A DNA stretch of 32,652 nucleotides from Treponema sp. (GTDB lineage Bacteria; Spirochaetota; Spirochaetia; Treponematales; Breznakiellaceae), in NCBI GenBank assembly GCA_031272575.1, contig JAISTO010000171.1:1-32652 (forward strand). The letters run 5' to 3'. The notes under the pieces were generated by a model, which was not told the origin of the DNA, did no database searches, and saw only the letters and a program-made list of their open reading frames with translations. Both the position numbers and the translations under genes were made by a program. Shown here in pieces: positions 8,703-20,139 of this stretch. Position 1 is the stretch's first letter. Each line of letters opens with the position of its first letter.

Positions 8703-9173
8703 ATGGGCAGAAAGAAAAAAACCATCGATCGGGGCATTGCGCCCGATCCGCATTTTCACAGCGTCGTGGTGGCCAAGTTCGTCAACCGCATGATGTGGGA
8801 AGGCAAGCGCTCGGTGGGGCTGCGCATAGTCCACGATGCCTTAACGGCAATCGGGCAGAAGGCGGGCAAAGAGCCTCTTGACGTTTTCCTCAAAGCTTTG
8901 GATAATGTCAAGCCGGTGGTAGAAGTCAAATCGCGGCGGGTCGGCGGCGCCACTTACCAGGTGCCGGTCGACATCCGCGAGTCGCGCCGCGAGGCGCTCG
9001 GTATGCGGTGGATCATCGCGGCGGCCCGGAACCGTTCCGGCCACGCCATGAGCGACCGCCTCGCGTCCGAACTCATGGACGCGTACAACAGTACGGGTAC
9101 CGCCTTCAAAAAGAAGGAAGATACCCACAAAATGGCCGAGGCGAATAAGGCGTTCGCGCATTATCGCTGGTAA
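8703..9173 (+). CDS. rpsG: 30S ribosomal protein S7
   Basis: MGRKKKTIDRGIAPDPHFHSVVVAKFVNRMMWEGKRS...EVKSRRVGGATYQVPVDI. Confidence 0.99.
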   Translation: MGRKKKTIDRGIAPDPHFHSVVVAKFVNRMMWEGKRSVGLRIVHDALTAIGQKAGKEPLDVFLKALDNVKPVVEVKSRRVGGATYQVPVDIRESRREALGMRWIIAAARNRSGHAMSDRLASELMDAYNSTGTAFKKKEDTHKMAEANKAFAHYRW

Positions 9174-9179
9174 GCCGGC

Positions 9180-9218
9180 TCCCCCACAAGGGGGGTTGAC
9201 TCTTTTTTTGAAAAAGAG
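9180..9218 (+). terminator. Terminator-like hairpins after rpsG
   Basis: CCCCC-ACAA-GGGGG followed by a T7 run, plus CTCTTTTT-TTG-AAAAAGAG. Confidence 0.5.
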
Positions 9219-9224
9219 TATATG
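9196..9224 (+). promoter_or_regulatory. Putative tuf promoter, TTGACT-17-TATATG
   Basis: TTGACT 9196-9201, 17-nt spacer, TATATG 9219-9224; 170-nt leader before tuf. Confidence 0.5.
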
Positions 9225-9393
9225 TATACGAGCATTCCAAACCGATCGCCTGGGTATGGGCGGGACAGGTGGAAGGCAGTGCGGTTTTTCCGTTTACGCC
9301 CTTCACTCATCCTTCCCGTACCAAAGCGGTCATTTGGAAAATAAGAGCCTTAGGGCTCGAACGAAAGTAAGTGCCCAGAAGGAGGACACCTAA

Positions 9394-10593
<1,200 letters not shown>

Positions 10594-10603
10594 GGAACGC
10601 GGA

Positions 10604-10915
10604 ATGGCTGCCAAGGAACGGATCCGCGTACGGCTGCGCGGTTTCGACATAGAGTTGATAGATCAGAGCGCGAGGTCGATCGTGCAGACCGTGCAAAAGG
10701 CGGGGGCCAAGGTTACCGGCCCTGTCCCTCTGCCCACACGGATCAACAAGATCACGGTGCTCCGTTCTCCGCACGTCAACAAAAAGTCGCGGGAGCAGTT
10801 CGAGATGCGCACACACAAGCGCCTCATCGACATCATAAGGCCTTCCCCCGAGGTCATGGACTCGCTCATGAAGCTCGAACTGCCTGCGGGCGTGGATGTC
10901 GAGATAAAACAGTAG
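10604..10915 (+). CDS. rpsJ: 30S ribosomal protein S10
   Basis: [41 protein letters not shown]. Confidence 0.99.
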   Translation: MAAKERIRVRLRGFDIELIDQSARSIVQTVQKAGAKVTGPVPLPTRINKITVLRSPHVNKKSREQFEMRTHKRLIDIIRPSPEVMDSLMKLELPAGVDVEIKQ

Positions 10916-10930
10916 GGGACGGAGTTAACT

Positions 10931-11563
10931 ATGATTGGTCTTTTGGCTGTAAAAGTCGGCATGACACAGGTGTTTGACGCGGACGGCAACCTCGTGCCGG
11001 TAACGGCGCTGCGGGTCGATCCCAACGTCGTCATCGCGAAAAAGACGAAAGAAAAAGACGGCTACGACGCGGTGGTCGTGGGCTTTGGCGCCATAAAAGA
11101 AAAGCGGGTTTCGAAGCCGGTAAAGGGCCAGTTCCCGGAAGGGGTTACCCCCACGCGGACTATCCGCGAGTTCCGCGGCTTCGAAAAAGAGGCGGCGGTG
11201 GGCGACAACCTCGGCGCGGAACTCTTCGAAGGGGTGCGCTGGGTCGATGTCACGGGCGTCTCCAAAGGCAAGGGCTTCCAGGGCGTGGTAAAGCGCTGGG
11301 GCTTCGGCGGGGGCAGGCACACGCACGGCTCAAAGTTTCACCGCGAGCCGGGCTCCACGGGGCAGTCCACCTATCCGCATAAGACCTTCAAGAACGTCAA
11401 ACTGCCGGGGCGCATGGGCCGCGAGCGGGTGACGGTGCTCAGTCAGCGGGTAATCCAGGTCGACACGGAAAAACAGCTCGTCCTCGTGCGGGGCGCGGTG
11501 CCGGGCATCAACAAGGGCGTGGTCACCATACGGGCCGCGGTAAAGAAGCAGGCAGGCAGGTAA
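10931..11563 (+). CDS. rplC: 50S ribosomal protein L3
   Basis: MIGLLAVKVGMTQVFDADGNLVPVT...GKGFQGVVKRWGFGGGRHTHGSKFHREPGS. Confidence 0.99.
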   Translation: MIGLLAVKVGMTQVFDADGNLVPVTALRVDPNVVIAKKTKEKDGYDAVVVGFGAIKEKRVSKPVKGQFPEGVTPTRTIREFRGFEKEAAVGDNLGAELFEGVRWVDVTGVSKGKGFQGVVKRWGFGGGRHTHGSKFHREPGSTGQSTYPHKTFKNVKLPGRMGRERVTVLSQRVIQVDTEKQLVLVRGAVPGINKGVVTIRAAVKKQAGR

Positions 11564-12228
11564 TGATTCGGAAGGTATATTCCAAAGAGGGCGATGCCCT
11601 GCGGGACATAGAACTGGCGGACGACGTCTTTGGTCTGCCGTTGAACGACGACATCATCTGGTACGCGATCAACAACGAACTCGCGAACCGGCGGCAGGGT
11701 AACGCCTGTACCAAAGACCGCGGCGAGGTGCACGGCTCGAACACGAAGCCCTACAAGCAGAAGGGCACGGGCCGGGCGCGCCGGGGCGACAAAAAGTCAC
11801 CCCTCCTCGTGGGCGGGGGCGTTATTTTCGGCCCCAAGCCGCGGGATTTTTCCTACGCGATACCCAAAAAGGCGAAGCGCCTCGCGCTCAAGAGCATACT
11901 CAGTTTGAAGGCGCAGAGCGACACGCTCATGGTCATCGAAGATTTCTCCGTCGAGTCAGGCAAAACGAAAGAGTTGGCCAACATCCTCAGTGCCTTCGGC
12001 GCGCCCCAGCGGACGGTGCTCATTTTGCCGGGCGACGACGCGATGACCAAGCGCGCCGGCGCGAATCTTCCCTATCTCGACTTCCTTGCCTATAACCGGC
12101 TCAGCGCCCACTGCCTCTTTTACGGGCGCCGGGTGCTCATTCAGGAAAGCGCGGTCAAAAAACTGAACGAGTTCTATCATCCCCGCGGCAAACAAGCCGG
12201 TGTAACGGAGGCGCAGGATGCTGCTTAA
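11563..12228 (+). CDS. rplD: 50S ribosomal protein L4
   Basis: [54 protein letters not shown]. Confidence 0.98.
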   Translation: MIRKVYSKEGDALRDIELADDVFGLPLNDDIIWYAINNELANRRQGNACTKDRGEVHGSNTKPYKQKGTGRARRGDKKSPLLVGGGVIFGPKPRDFSYAIPKKAKRLALKSILSLKAQSDTLMVIEDFSVESGKTKELANILSAFGAPQRTVLILPGDDAMTKRAGANLPYLDFLAYNRLSAHCLFYGRRVLIQESAVKKLNEFYHPRGKQAGVTEAQDAA

Positions 12229-12505
12229 CGAACAAATCCTCATAGAGCCGGTGCTCTCGGAGAAGGCGAACCTCCTCCGCGAGGAAGGCAAGTACGTCTT
12301 CAAGGTCGACCCGCGGGCGACGAAGATTCAGATAAAAGAAGCGGTCCGCAAGTTGTTCAACGTGCACCCCATTGCGTGTACGGTCATGCGGGGAGGCGGG
12401 AAGCCCAAGCGCCTCAGGTCTCGTGCCGGGTTCACCGCAACCTGGAAAAAGGCGATTGTGCGTCTGGCAAAAGACGAAAAAATCAGCGTGTTCGAGGGCG
12501 TATAA
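12218..12505 (+). CDS. rplW: 50S ribosomal protein L23
   Basis: IEPVLSEKANLLREEGKYVFKVDPRATKIQIKEAVRKLFNV. Confidence 0.98.
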   Translation: MLLNEQILIEPVLSEKANLLREEGKYVFKVDPRATKIQIKEAVRKLFNVHPIACTVMRGGGKPKRLRSRAGFTATWKKAIVRLAKDEKISVFEGV

Positions 12506-12514
12506 GGGTATAGT

Positions 12515-13345
12515 ATGGCAATTAAGACCTATAGGCCGGTTACTCCCGGTATGCGGCAGTGGCAAAGCCTCGACCGCTCGGAACTAACAAAGGGCGCGCG
12601 TCCGGAAAAGGGCCTGCGGGAGGGCCGCAAGCGGCGGGCCGGCCGGGACGCGAACGGCAGGATCAGCGTACGGCACAAGGGCGGGGGCCACAAGCGCCTC
12701 TACCGCATAGTCGACTTCAAACGGAACAAGACCGGCATTCCGGGCAAAGTCGTCAGCATCGAGTACGATCCGTACCGCAGCGCCAACATCGCGCTCGTCA
12801 ACTATGTTGACGGTGAAAAGCGCTATATCCTGGCGCCAAAGGGCCTCGTGGTGGGCGCGAAGGTGCTCTCCGGGCCGCAGGCGCCGATCGAGGCGGGGAA
12901 CGCGCTCCCCCTCGAGAACATCCCGCTGGGCTTCACGGTGCACAACATCGAACTGAGCCTGGGGAAGGGCGGCCAACTGGCCCGCTCCGCGGGGACGAGC
13001 GCGCTCGTGGCCGCGAAAGAGGGCGATTATGTCACCCTGAAACTGCCCTCGGGCGAGATGCGCATGGTCTTCAAGAAGTGCAGCGCCACCATCGGCGTCG
13101 TGGGGAACGAAGACCACATGAACGTGCAACTGGGCAAGGCGGGCCGCAAGCGCTGGCTCGGTATCCGTCCCACGGTGCGGGGTATGTCGATGAACCCGGT
13201 CGATCACCCCCACGGGGGCGGTGAGGGCAAGAACAAAGGCTGCAATCCGGTGACTCCGTGGGGGCAGCCGACGAAGGGCTTCAAAACGAGGAAGCGGCAT
13301 AAGCCTTCTTCGCGGTTCATTGTGAGCCGGAAGGTCAAGAAGTAG
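12515..13345 (+). CDS. rplB: 50S ribosomal protein L2
   Basis: [15 protein letters not shown]...[17 protein letters not shown]...[15 protein letters not shown]. Confidence 0.99.
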   Translation: MAIKTYRPVTPGMRQWQSLDRSELTKGARPEKGLREGRKRRAGRDANGRISVRHKGGGHKRLYRIVDFKRNKTGIPGKVVSIEYDPYRSANIALVNYVDGEKRYILAPKGLVVGAKVLSGPQAPIEAGNALPLENIPLGFTVHNIELSLGKGGQLARSAGTSALVAAKEGDYVTLKLPSGEMRMVFKKCSATIGVVGNEDHMNVQLGKAGRKRWLGIRPTVRGMSMNPVDHPHGGGEGKNKGCNPVTPWGQPTKGFKTRKRHKPSSRFIVSRKVKK

Positions 13346-13356
13346 GAGAGCGGCAG

Positions 13357-13635
13357 GTGTCACGATCCATCAAGAAAGGCCCTTTCATTGAAAAGAGCCT
13401 TTACAAAAAAGTGCTCGATATGAGCAGGTCGGGAGAGCGGCGAATGATCAAAACGTACTCCCGCTGCTCAACGATTATCCCGGAGATGGTCGGGGGGACG
13501 ATTTCCGTCCACAATGGCAAGAACTGGGTGCCGGTGTATGTCACCGAGAACCTGGTGGGGCACAAACTGGGCGAATTTTCGCCCACGCGGATTTTCCGGG
13601 CGCATGGCGGCTCGGATAAAAAGGCCGCGAAGTAG
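13357..13635 (+). CDS. rpsS: 30S ribosomal protein S19
   Basis: [18 protein letters not shown]...[39 protein letters not shown]. Confidence 0.99.
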   Translation: MSRSIKKGPFIEKSLYKKVLDMSRSGERRMIKTYSRCSTIIPEMVGGTISVHNGKNWVPVYVTENLVGHKLGEFSPTRIFRAHGGSDKKAAK

Positions 13636-13641
13636 GGAAGT

Positions 13642-14022
13642 ATGGCAGCACAAACAGAGAAGCCCGGTTTTAGGGCCGCAACAAAGTTCGTTATCGCGTC
13701 GCCTTACAAGATTAGGCCGGTGGCCGACCTTGTCAGGCGCAAGCCGTACCCGGAGGCGGTCTCCATACTGGAGCATATGCCGCACAAAGGGGCGCGGCTC
13801 ATAGGCAAGACCTTAAAGTCTGCCGCGGCCAACGCGTTGAACCAGAACAAACGGCTCGCGGAAGATATGCTCTACGTAAAGGAGATTCGCATTGACGAGG
13901 GACCGAGAATGAAGCGTCTGTGGTGCCGGGGGAGGGGCCGCGCAGATATGCAGTTGAAACGGATGAGTCACATCACCGTGGTTGTTGACGAGACCGGAAA
14001 CGTCACAAAGGCGGGTAGTTAA
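13642..14022 (+). CDS. rplV: 50S ribosomal protein L22
   Basis: [50 protein letters not shown]. Confidence 0.97.
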   Translation: MAAQTEKPGFRAATKFVIASPYKIRPVADLVRRKPYPEAVSILEHMPHKGARLIGKTLKSAAANALNQNKRLAEDMLYVKEIRIDEGPRMKRLWCRGRGRADMQLKRMSHITVVVDETGNVTKAGS

Positions 14023-14739
14023 GTGGGACAGAAAGTCAATCCCATCGGGCTCAGGGTCGGCATCAACAGGACCTGGGGCTCACGGTGGTACGTCGATCCC
14101 AAGGACTACGCGGACACGCTCCACGAGGACCTGAAGCTCCGCAAACTCATCCTCGAATTGCCGGAGACGAAGGGGGCGGACATCGCCGAGATCGAGATCA
14201 TCAGGCACCCGCAGCGGATCACGCTCACGATCCACACTGCGCGGCCCGGCGTTATTATCGGTATGAAGGGCGCAAACATCGAAAAGATCGGCGCGTCCCT
14301 TCAGAAGCACGTGAGCAAGAAGATTCAGATCAAGATCAAGGAGATCCGCAACCCTGACAACAACGCGAAGATCATCGCTGAAGGGGTTGCGCGGCAACTG
14401 GCGGCCCGTTCCGGTTTCCGCCGGACGATGAAGCAGGCGATCTCCAACGCGATAAAAAAAGGCAACGCGCAGGGGGTCAAGATCAGGCTGTCGGGCAGGC
14501 TCGGCGGCGCGGAAATGTCCCGCACCGAGGAGTCGAAAGAGGGGCGTATACCCCTGCACACCCTGCGGGCGGATATCGACTTCGGCTTCGCGGAGGCGCA
14601 CACGACCTTCGGCTCCATCGGGGTAAAGGTGTGGCTTTACAACGGCATGAAGTACGGCAAAGAGCAGCAAAAGGAAGATGCCGGCGCGCTGCTGCGGAAG
14701 CGGCGGGACAGGCTCCCCCCGCGGCCGGAGCGGGCATAG
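14023..14739 (+). CDS. rpsC: 30S ribosomal protein S3 (GTG start)
   Basis: [41 protein letters not shown] motif [14 protein letters not shown]. Confidence 0.99.
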   Translation: MGQKVNPIGLRVGINRTWGSRWYVDPKDYADTLHEDLKLRKLILELPETKGADIAEIEIIRHPQRITLTIHTARPGVIIGMKGANIEKIGASLQKHVSKKIQIKIKEIRNPDNNAKIIAEGVARQLAARSGFRRTMKQAISNAIKKGNAQGVKIRLSGRLGGAEMSRTEESKEGRIPLHTLRADIDFGFAEAHTTFGSIGVKVWLYNGMKYGKEQQKEDAGALLRKRRDRLPPRPERA

Positions 14740-14751
14740 AGGAAGGCAGGT

Positions 14752-15177
14752 ATGTTGAGTCCAAAGCGGGTAAGATACCGCAAGGTGCAGCGCGGGAATA
14801 TGCCGGGGAACGCAACGCGGGGCAACACCGTGGTCTTTGGGGACTACGGGCTCGTTTCCCTCGACCGGATGTGGATCACCAACCGGCAGATCGAGGCGGC
14901 CCGCGTCGCAATGAACAGGCACGTCAAGCGGGGCGGCAAACTGTGGATCCGGATTTTTCCGGACAAGCCCTACTCCAAGAAGCCCGCCGAGACCCGCATG
15001 GGGAAGGGCAAGGGCGCGCCGGAGTACTGGGTCGCGGTGGTCAAGCCCGGCACGGTGATGTTCGAACTTGGGGGCATCGAAAAGGCCCTGGCGGAAGAGG
15101 CGATGAAGCTCGCCGGCGCGAAACTGCCGGTGAAGACGAAGTTCGTCTCCCGCGCGGAAATGCAATTGGGCGGTTAG
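14752..15177 (+). CDS. rplP: 50S ribosomal protein L16
   Basis: [57 protein letters not shown]. Confidence 0.99.
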   Translation: MLSPKRVRYRKVQRGNMPGNATRGNTVVFGDYGLVSLDRMWITNRQIEAARVAMNRHVKRGGKLWIRIFPDKPYSKKPAETRMGKGKGAPEYWVAVVKPGTVMFELGGIEKALAEEAMKLAGAKLPVKTKFVSRAEMQLGG

Positions 15178-15181
15178 CGGT

Positions 15182-15430
15182 ATGAAAAACTCGTTCAAAA
15201 ACCTGAGTTTTCCCGAGCAGAAAGCGAAGCGGGACGAACTCACGCGAAAGTACATGGACCTGCGCTTTCAAATGGTGATAGGTCATGTGGATAATCCGCT
15301 GCAGAAGCGGATTATGCGGCGGCAGATCGCGCGGCTTAACACGCTGGTGCATCTGCACGAAATCGAAGACGCGAAGCAGGCACTGCGGCAGAAACTCGCC
15401 GCGGGAGGCCCGGCGCCGGGGAAGGAGTAG
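15182..15430 (+). CDS. rpmC: 50S ribosomal protein L29
   Basis: Position between L16 and S17; DLRFQMVIGHVDNPLQKRIMRRQIARLNTLVHLHE. Confidence 0.94.
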   Translation: MKNSFKNLSFPEQKAKRDELTRKYMDLRFQMVIGHVDNPLQKRIMRRQIARLNTLVHLHEIEDAKQALRQKLAAGGPAPGKE

Positions 15431-15433
15431 CGT

Positions 15434-15706
15434 ATGCCGGAAACCGCAGCGAAGCCGAGGAGCGGCAAAAAGGAATTCGTGGGGGTTGTGAAGAGCGACA
15501 AGATGCAGAAAACCATCGTTGTCCAGGTGGAAACGACCGCCCTCCATCCCCTGTACAAAAAGTATGTCACGAAGACAAAAAAACTGAAGGCCCACGACGA
15601 AACCAATGACGCCAAAATTGGCGACAAGGTGCGTGTGGTGGAGTGCAGGCCGCTCAGCAAGGAAAAGTGCTGGCGGCTCCAGGCCATACTGGAAAGGGCC
15701 CGATAG
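15434..15706 (+). CDS. rpsQ: 30S ribosomal protein S17
   Basis: KKEFVGVVKSDKMQKTIVVQVETTALHPLYKKYVTKTKKLKAHDETN. Confidence 0.98.
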   Translation: MPETAAKPRSGKKEFVGVVKSDKMQKTIVVQVETTALHPLYKKYVTKTKKLKAHDETNDAKIGDKVRVVECRPLSKEKCWRLQAILERAR

Positions 15707-15718
15707 GGAGTGTGCGCA

Positions 15719-16087
15719 ATGGTTCAGGTAGAAACGTTTCTGAATGTGGCGGACAATTCAGGGGCCAAGATCGTCCAGTGTATCAAGGTGCTGGGGGGCT
15801 CGAAGCGTCGATATGCGGGCATAGGCGACATCATCGTTGTGGCGGTGAAGGATGCCCTGCCCGCGTCCGCGATAAAAAAAGGCTCGGTAGAGAAGGCGGT
15901 GGTCGTGCGGGTGCACAAGGAGTATCGCAGGCCTGACGGAACGTACATCCGTTTCGACGACAACGCCTGCGTCATCATTGATGACACGCTGAACCCGAAG
16001 GGCAAACGCATATTCGGGCCTGTGGCGCGCGAGTTGCGGGAGAAGAACTACATGAAGATCGTCTCCCTGGCGCCTGAGGTGTTGTGA
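15719..16087 (+). CDS. rplN: 50S ribosomal protein L14
   Basis: [48 protein letters not shown]. Confidence 0.99.
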   Translation: MVQVETFLNVADNSGAKIVQCIKVLGGSKRRYAGIGDIIVVAVKDALPASAIKKGSVEKAVVVRVHKEYRRPDGTYIRFDDNACVIIDDTLNPKGKRIFGPVARELREKNYMKIVSLAPEVL

Positions 16088-16100
16088 GGCAGGTAACGAA

Positions 16101-16445
16101 ATGGCTGAAAACGTACAACACAAGTACAGGATCAAAAAAGAGGACACCGTGCAGATCCTTGCCGGAAAGGACAAGGGGAAGCGCGGGCGGGTCCTCAAGA
16201 TCCTGCGGGATAAAGACCGGGTGCTCGTCGAAGGGCTCAATCTGGTCAAAAAGACGCAGAAACGCCGCAAGCAGAGCGACCGGGGGGGCATCGCGGAAGT
16301 GGAAGCGCCCCTCCACTACTCGAATGTGGCGATCGTCTGCGCCAAATGCGGCCCTACCCGCATAGGCTACAAAGTGGAGCCGGCTTCGGAGGGCGTCAAG
16401 GCGCAGAAGACGCGGATATGCAAAAAATGCGGGGAGGCGCTGTGA
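16101..16445 (+). CDS. rplX: 50S ribosomal protein L24 (zinc-binding form)
   Basis: [28 protein letters not shown]...[12 protein letters not shown]...[10 protein letters not shown]. Confidence 0.98.
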   Translation: MAENVQHKYRIKKEDTVQILAGKDKGKRGRVLKILRDKDRVLVEGLNLVKKTQKRRKQSDRGGIAEVEAPLHYSNVAIVCAKCGPTRIGYKVEPASEGVKAQKTRICKKCGEAL

Positions 16446-17002
16446 TGGCCGGCAAAAAATACGAGCCGCGGCTCAAAAAAGTCTATCGGGAGCGGATTTG
16501 CCCCGAACTGATGAAAGAATGCGGCTACTCGTCCCCCATGCAGATACCCCGTCTCGAAAAGATCGTGGTGAGCATGGGTGTGGGGGAGGCCTTGCAGAAC
16601 AAGAAGCTCCTCGACGCCGCGATAACCGACCTTACCCAGATCACTGGGCAGAAGGCCGTCAAGACGAAGGCTCGCAAGAGCATCGCCAACTTCAAGATTC
16701 GGACCGGGCAGGAGATCGGCGCGAAGGTGACCCTGCGCGGGGCGATGATGTACGAGTTCCTCGACCGCCTCGTCAATGTGGCGCTGCCCCGCGTGAAGGA
16801 CTTCCGCGGGGTCAGCGGCAACGCGTTCGACGGGCATGGGAACTACGCGCTCGGCATAACCGAGCAGATCATCTTCCCGGAGATCGACTACGATAAGATC
16901 GAGAAGGTGGCGGGACTCAACATCGTCATTGTGACAACGGCAAAAACGGACGCGGAGGCAAAAACCTTCCTCGGCAAGTTCGGTATGCCGTGGCGGAAAT
17001 AA
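16445..17002 (+). CDS. rplE: 50S ribosomal protein L5
   Basis: [62 protein letters not shown] overlaps the L24 stop. Confidence 0.98.
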   Translation: MAGKKYEPRLKKVYRERICPELMKECGYSSPMQIPRLEKIVVSMGVGEALQNKKLLDAAITDLTQITGQKAVKTKARKSIANFKIRTGQEIGAKVTLRGAMMYEFLDRLVNVALPRVKDFRGVSGNAFDGHGNYALGITEQIIFPEIDYDKIEKVAGLNIVIVTTAKTDAEAKTFLGKFGMPWRK

Positions 17003-17011
17003 GGGGGAACG

Positions 17012-17197
17012 ATGGCAAGGAAAGCGATGATCATCAAGGCGCTCAGGACGCCGAAATACAAGACGCGTAAGGTGAACCGTTGCAGGATTTGCGGGCGGCC
17101 GAGGGGCTATCTCCGCAAGTTCCAGATGTGCCGTCTCTGCTTCCGCAAACTTGCGAGCGAGGGGCTTATCCCCGGCGTCACTAAATCCAGTTGGTAG
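17012..17197 (+). CDS. rpsN: 30S ribosomal protein S14 type Z
   Basis: 61 aa, [38 protein letters not shown]. Confidence 0.99.
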   Translation: MARKAMIIKALRTPKYKTRKVNRCRICGRPRGYLRKFQMCRLCFRKLASEGLIPGVTKSSW

Positions 17198-17209
17198 GAG
17201 GAACACAGG

Positions 17210-17608
17210 ATGAGTGTATCGGATCCCGTTGCGGATATGCTGACCAAGATCCGGAATGCCGGCATGGCCAAGCATGAAAAGGTTGATATCCCCACCTCCA
17301 AACTGAAGCTCGAGATCGTCAAGATTTTGAAGATCGAGGGGTATATCAGGAACTTCAAAAAGACGAGTCAGGATGGCTCTAACGTCATCCGCGTCTATTT
17401 GAAATACGGCGACGACACAGCCCCCATCATCCATGGGCTGGAGAAGGTGTCGAAGCCCGGGCGCAGGGTGTACATGGGCTACAAAAAGATGCCCAGGGTC
17501 TATAACGGCTACGGAACGCTGATCGTGTCCACCTCGATGGGGATAACGACCGGCAAGAAGGCCGCCGAAAAAAAGGTCGGCGGCGAAGTCATCTGTAGCG
17601 TGTGGTGA
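17210..17608 (+). CDS. rpsH: 30S ribosomal protein S8
   Basis: [37 protein letters not shown]...[26 protein letters not shown]. Confidence 0.99.
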   Translation: MSVSDPVADMLTKIRNAGMAKHEKVDIPTSKLKLEIVKILKIEGYIRNFKKTSQDGSNVIRVYLKYGDDTAPIIHGLEKVSKPGRRVYMGYKKMPRVYNGYGTLIVSTSMGITTGKKAAEKKVGGEVICSVW

Positions 17609-17615
17609 GGCGGTT

Positions 17616-18152
17616 ATGTCACGAATTGGAAAGGTGCCGGTCAAAGTACCGAAGGGCGTCAAGGTGAGCGCGGTAGACGGCCTGCTCACGGTGGAAGGCC
17701 CGAAAGGGAAACTGACGCAGAAATATCACCCTGTCATATCCTTCGAGGATACGGGTGAAGAGATCGTCGTGTCGCGGCCGAACGACGAAAAACAGACGAA
17801 GGCCTTCCACGGCCTCTACCGCAACCTGCTGAACAACATGGTGACGGGGGTGTCGGCGGGCTTCACCAAGGTGCTCGTGGTAACCGGCGTGGGCTACCGG
17901 GCCGAGGTGCAGGGGAAGATACTCATCCTCTCCCTCGGATACTCGAACGACATCTACGTCGGGGTGCCGGAGGGCCTTACGGTGACGGTGGAGGGCGCGA
18001 AAGTGACCGTCGCCGGCATCGACAAGCAGAAAGTGGGGGAGTTTGCCGCGCAGGTGCGCAAACTCCGCGAGCCCGAGCCCTACAAGGGCAAGGGCGTAAG
18101 TTACGAAAACGAAAAGATTCGCCGCAAGGTCGGCAAGTCTGGGGTCAAGTAG
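17616..18152 (+). CDS. rplF: 50S ribosomal protein L6
   Basis: [18 protein letters not shown]...[27 protein letters not shown]...[21 protein letters not shown]. Confidence 0.99.
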   Translation: MSRIGKVPVKVPKGVKVSAVDGLLTVEGPKGKLTQKYHPVISFEDTGEEIVVSRPNDEKQTKAFHGLYRNLLNNMVTGVSAGFTKVLVVTGVGYRAEVQGKILILSLGYSNDIYVGVPEGLTVTVEGAKVTVAGIDKQKVGEFAAQVRKLREPEPYKGKGVSYENEKIRRKVGKSGVK

Positions 18153-18161
18153 GGGTAAGGT

Positions 18162-18524
18162 ATGCTGAGAAAAATGCCCGAAAAAGACCGGAAACGGCTT
18201 AAACGGAAGGTGCACATACGGAAGCGCATCGTGGGGACCGCCGAGCGGCCCCGCCTCAGCGTCTTTCGGAGCAACAAGCGCCTCTCGATACAGGCGATTG
18301 ACGACCAGAAGGGTCAGACCATCGCTTCCATCTCGACGCTCGAAAAAGAACTGCGGGATGTCAAGCCCAATGTCGAGGGCGGCAGCAAGGTGGGCGAACT
18401 TATCGGGAAGCGCCTTGCGGAAAAAAACATCACGTCGGTGGTGTTTGACCGGAACGGCTACCTCTACCACGGCGTGGTGAAGGCGATGGCTGAGGGCGCC
18501 CGGAAAGCCGGGCTGGCATTTTAG
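18162..18524 (+). CDS. rplR: 50S ribosomal protein L18
   Basis: [31 protein letters not shown]...[28 protein letters not shown]. Confidence 0.98.
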   Translation: MLRKMPEKDRKRLKRKVHIRKRIVGTAERPRLSVFRSNKRLSIQAIDDQKGQTIASISTLEKELRDVKPNVEGGSKVGELIGKRLAEKNITSVVFDRNGYLYHGVVKAMAEGARKAGLAF

Positions 18525-18535
18525 GAGAAGGCCGA

Positions 18536-19246
18536 ATGGAAGAAAAGGCGCAGGAAACCGAAGCCGCCGTGGACACGGCCGCGGAAGCGGTTTCCGAAAT
18601 AAAAGGCGAAGCGTGGAGCCCCGAGGGGAGCGGCCTCGTAGAGGCGGAAGCCCTCCAGGACACCGACACGAGCGCGGCCGCGGGGGGCGGAGGCCGCGAC
18701 CGGGGCGGGCGCAAGCGCGGGCGCGACCGGCATGGCCGCAGAGACCGCGACCGCGACGACGGCCCGAAGGACGACTACGTCGAAAAACTCGTCAAACTGA
18801 ACCGCACCGCCAAGGTGGTCAAGGGCGGGCGCAGGTTCAGTTTCTCGGCCCTTACCGTCATTGGTGACAAAAAGGGGAGCGTCGGCTACGGCTTCGGCAA
18901 GGCGAACGATGTGTCCGAGGCGATACGCAAGAGCGTCGAAAAGGCGAAGCGGAACATGATCACCCTGCCGATCAAAAACGGTACCATACCGCACGAGATC
19001 ATCGGCGAGTTCAAGGCCTCGCGGGTGCTCCTGAAGCCGGCCTGTTCCGGCACGGGCATCATCGCGGGGGGGCCGGTGCGGGCCATTATGGAAGCGGGGG
19101 GCATTACCGACGTGCTCTCGAAGTCCCTGGGGGCCTCGAGCCAGTACAATGTGGTGAAGGCGGCCTTCGAGGGCATCGGCAGGATGATGGACGCCCGCAA
19201 GACGGCGCATAACCGCTGCCGGCCGCTGAAGGATATGTGGGGGTAG
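18536..19246 (+). CDS. rpsE: 30S ribosomal protein S5 with long low-complexity N-terminal extension
   Basis: Core DDYVEKLVKLNRTAKVVKGGRRFSFSALTVIGDKKGSVGYGFGKANDV...; preceded by about 78 residues rich in E/A then R/D/G. Confidence 0.97.
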   Translation: MEEKAQETEAAVDTAAEAVSEIKGEAWSPEGSGLVEAEALQDTDTSAAAGGGGRDRGGRKRGRDRHGRRDRDRDDGPKDDYVEKLVKLNRTAKVVKGGRRFSFSALTVIGDKKGSVGYGFGKANDVSEAIRKSVEKAKRNMITLPIKNGTIPHEIIGEFKASRVLLKPACSGTGIIAGGPVRAIMEAGGITDVLSKSLGASSQYNVVKAAFEGIGRMMDARKTAHNRCRPLKDMWG

Positions 19247-19249
19247 GGC

Positions 19250-19462
19250 ATGGCAAAGAAAACACAAAGCGCTGCTGCGGCCGCGCCCGCCAGGAAGATC
19301 ACGGTGCGCCTCGTGCGCAGCCTCATCGGGAGGCCGCCGCGGCAGCGGGCGACCGTGCGCTCACTCGGGCTGCGCAAGATCGGCTCCAGCCGCGAGCACG
19401 AGGCCAGTCCTGCCGTGCTTGGCATGGTCAAGGCCGTCTCCCACCTGGTAACGGTGGAATAA
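19250..19462 (+). CDS. rpmD: 50S ribosomal protein L30
   Basis: [55 protein letters not shown]. Confidence 0.97.
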   Translation: MAKKTQSAAAAAPARKITVRLVRSLIGRPPRQRATVRSLGLRKIGSSREHEASPAVLGMVKAVSHLVTVE

Positions 19463-19474
19463 GGGGAATGCGGG

Positions 19475-20137
19475 ATGCACGATTATGATTTGCACGCCCC
19501 TGAGGGCGCGAACCGGCGTAAACGGATCATCGGGCGGGGCCAGGGCTCGGGCCGCGGCACCACCGCAGGCAAGGGTAACAAGGGCCAGAAGGCCCGCTCC
19601 GGGGGCAAAACCTACGTGGGCTTCGAAGGGGGGCAGATGCCCCTGTACCGCAGGCTGGCGCAGCGGGGCTTTTCAAACTATCCCTTTAAGAAGACCTGGG
19701 AAATCGTCAGCCTCGGCACGATAGACCGCGTTTTCGCGGCGGGCGAGACGGTGAACCGGGCGACGCTGGCGGCGAAGCGGGTGCTGAAAAAGGCCGTCCG
19801 CGTAAAGGTGCTGAGCGACGGCGCCCTGACGAAGGCGCTCCACTTCGACGTCGAGGCGATCTCGGCGAAGGCGGCGGAGAAGGTGAAGGCCGCGGGGGGC
19901 ACGGTGGCGCGCGATCCGGCAGCGGCGAAGGCGGCCGCGGCGAAACCGGCGGCAAAGCCGCAGGCAGAGCCGGAAAAGGCGGCGCCCGCGGCGGAAGCCG
20001 CGGCAAAGCAGGAAAAGGCAGCGCCCGCGGCGGAGGCAGCGGCAAAGCCGGAAAAGGCAGCGCCCGTGGCGGAAGCCGCGGCAAAGCCGGAGGCGGCGAA
20101 GGCAGCGGCCTCGGCTGTCCCTGAGGAAAAGGGGTAA
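19475..20137 (+). CDS. rplO: 50S ribosomal protein L15 with Ala/Lys/Pro repeat C-terminal tail
   Basis: LHAPEGANRRKRIIGRGQGSGRGTTAGKGNKGQKARSGGKTYVGFEGGQMPLYRRLAQRGFSN; tail (K)PEKAAPxAEAAAK repeats. Confidence 0.98.
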   Translation: MHDYDLHAPEGANRRKRIIGRGQGSGRGTTAGKGNKGQKARSGGKTYVGFEGGQMPLYRRLAQRGFSNYPFKKTWEIVSLGTIDRVFAAGETVNRATLAAKRVLKKAVRVKVLSDGALTKALHFDVEAISAKAAEKVKAAGGTVARDPAAAKAAAAKPAAKPQAEPEKAAPAAEAAAKQEKAAPAAEAAAKPEKAAPVAEAAAKPEAAKAAASAVPEEKG

Positions 20138-20139
20138 GC

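Noticed and set aside
14080-17689. Long antisense ORFs (391 aa at 14080-15255, 440 aa at 16367-17689)
   Set aside because: Span several ribosomal genes antisense; spurious GC-driven ORFs.
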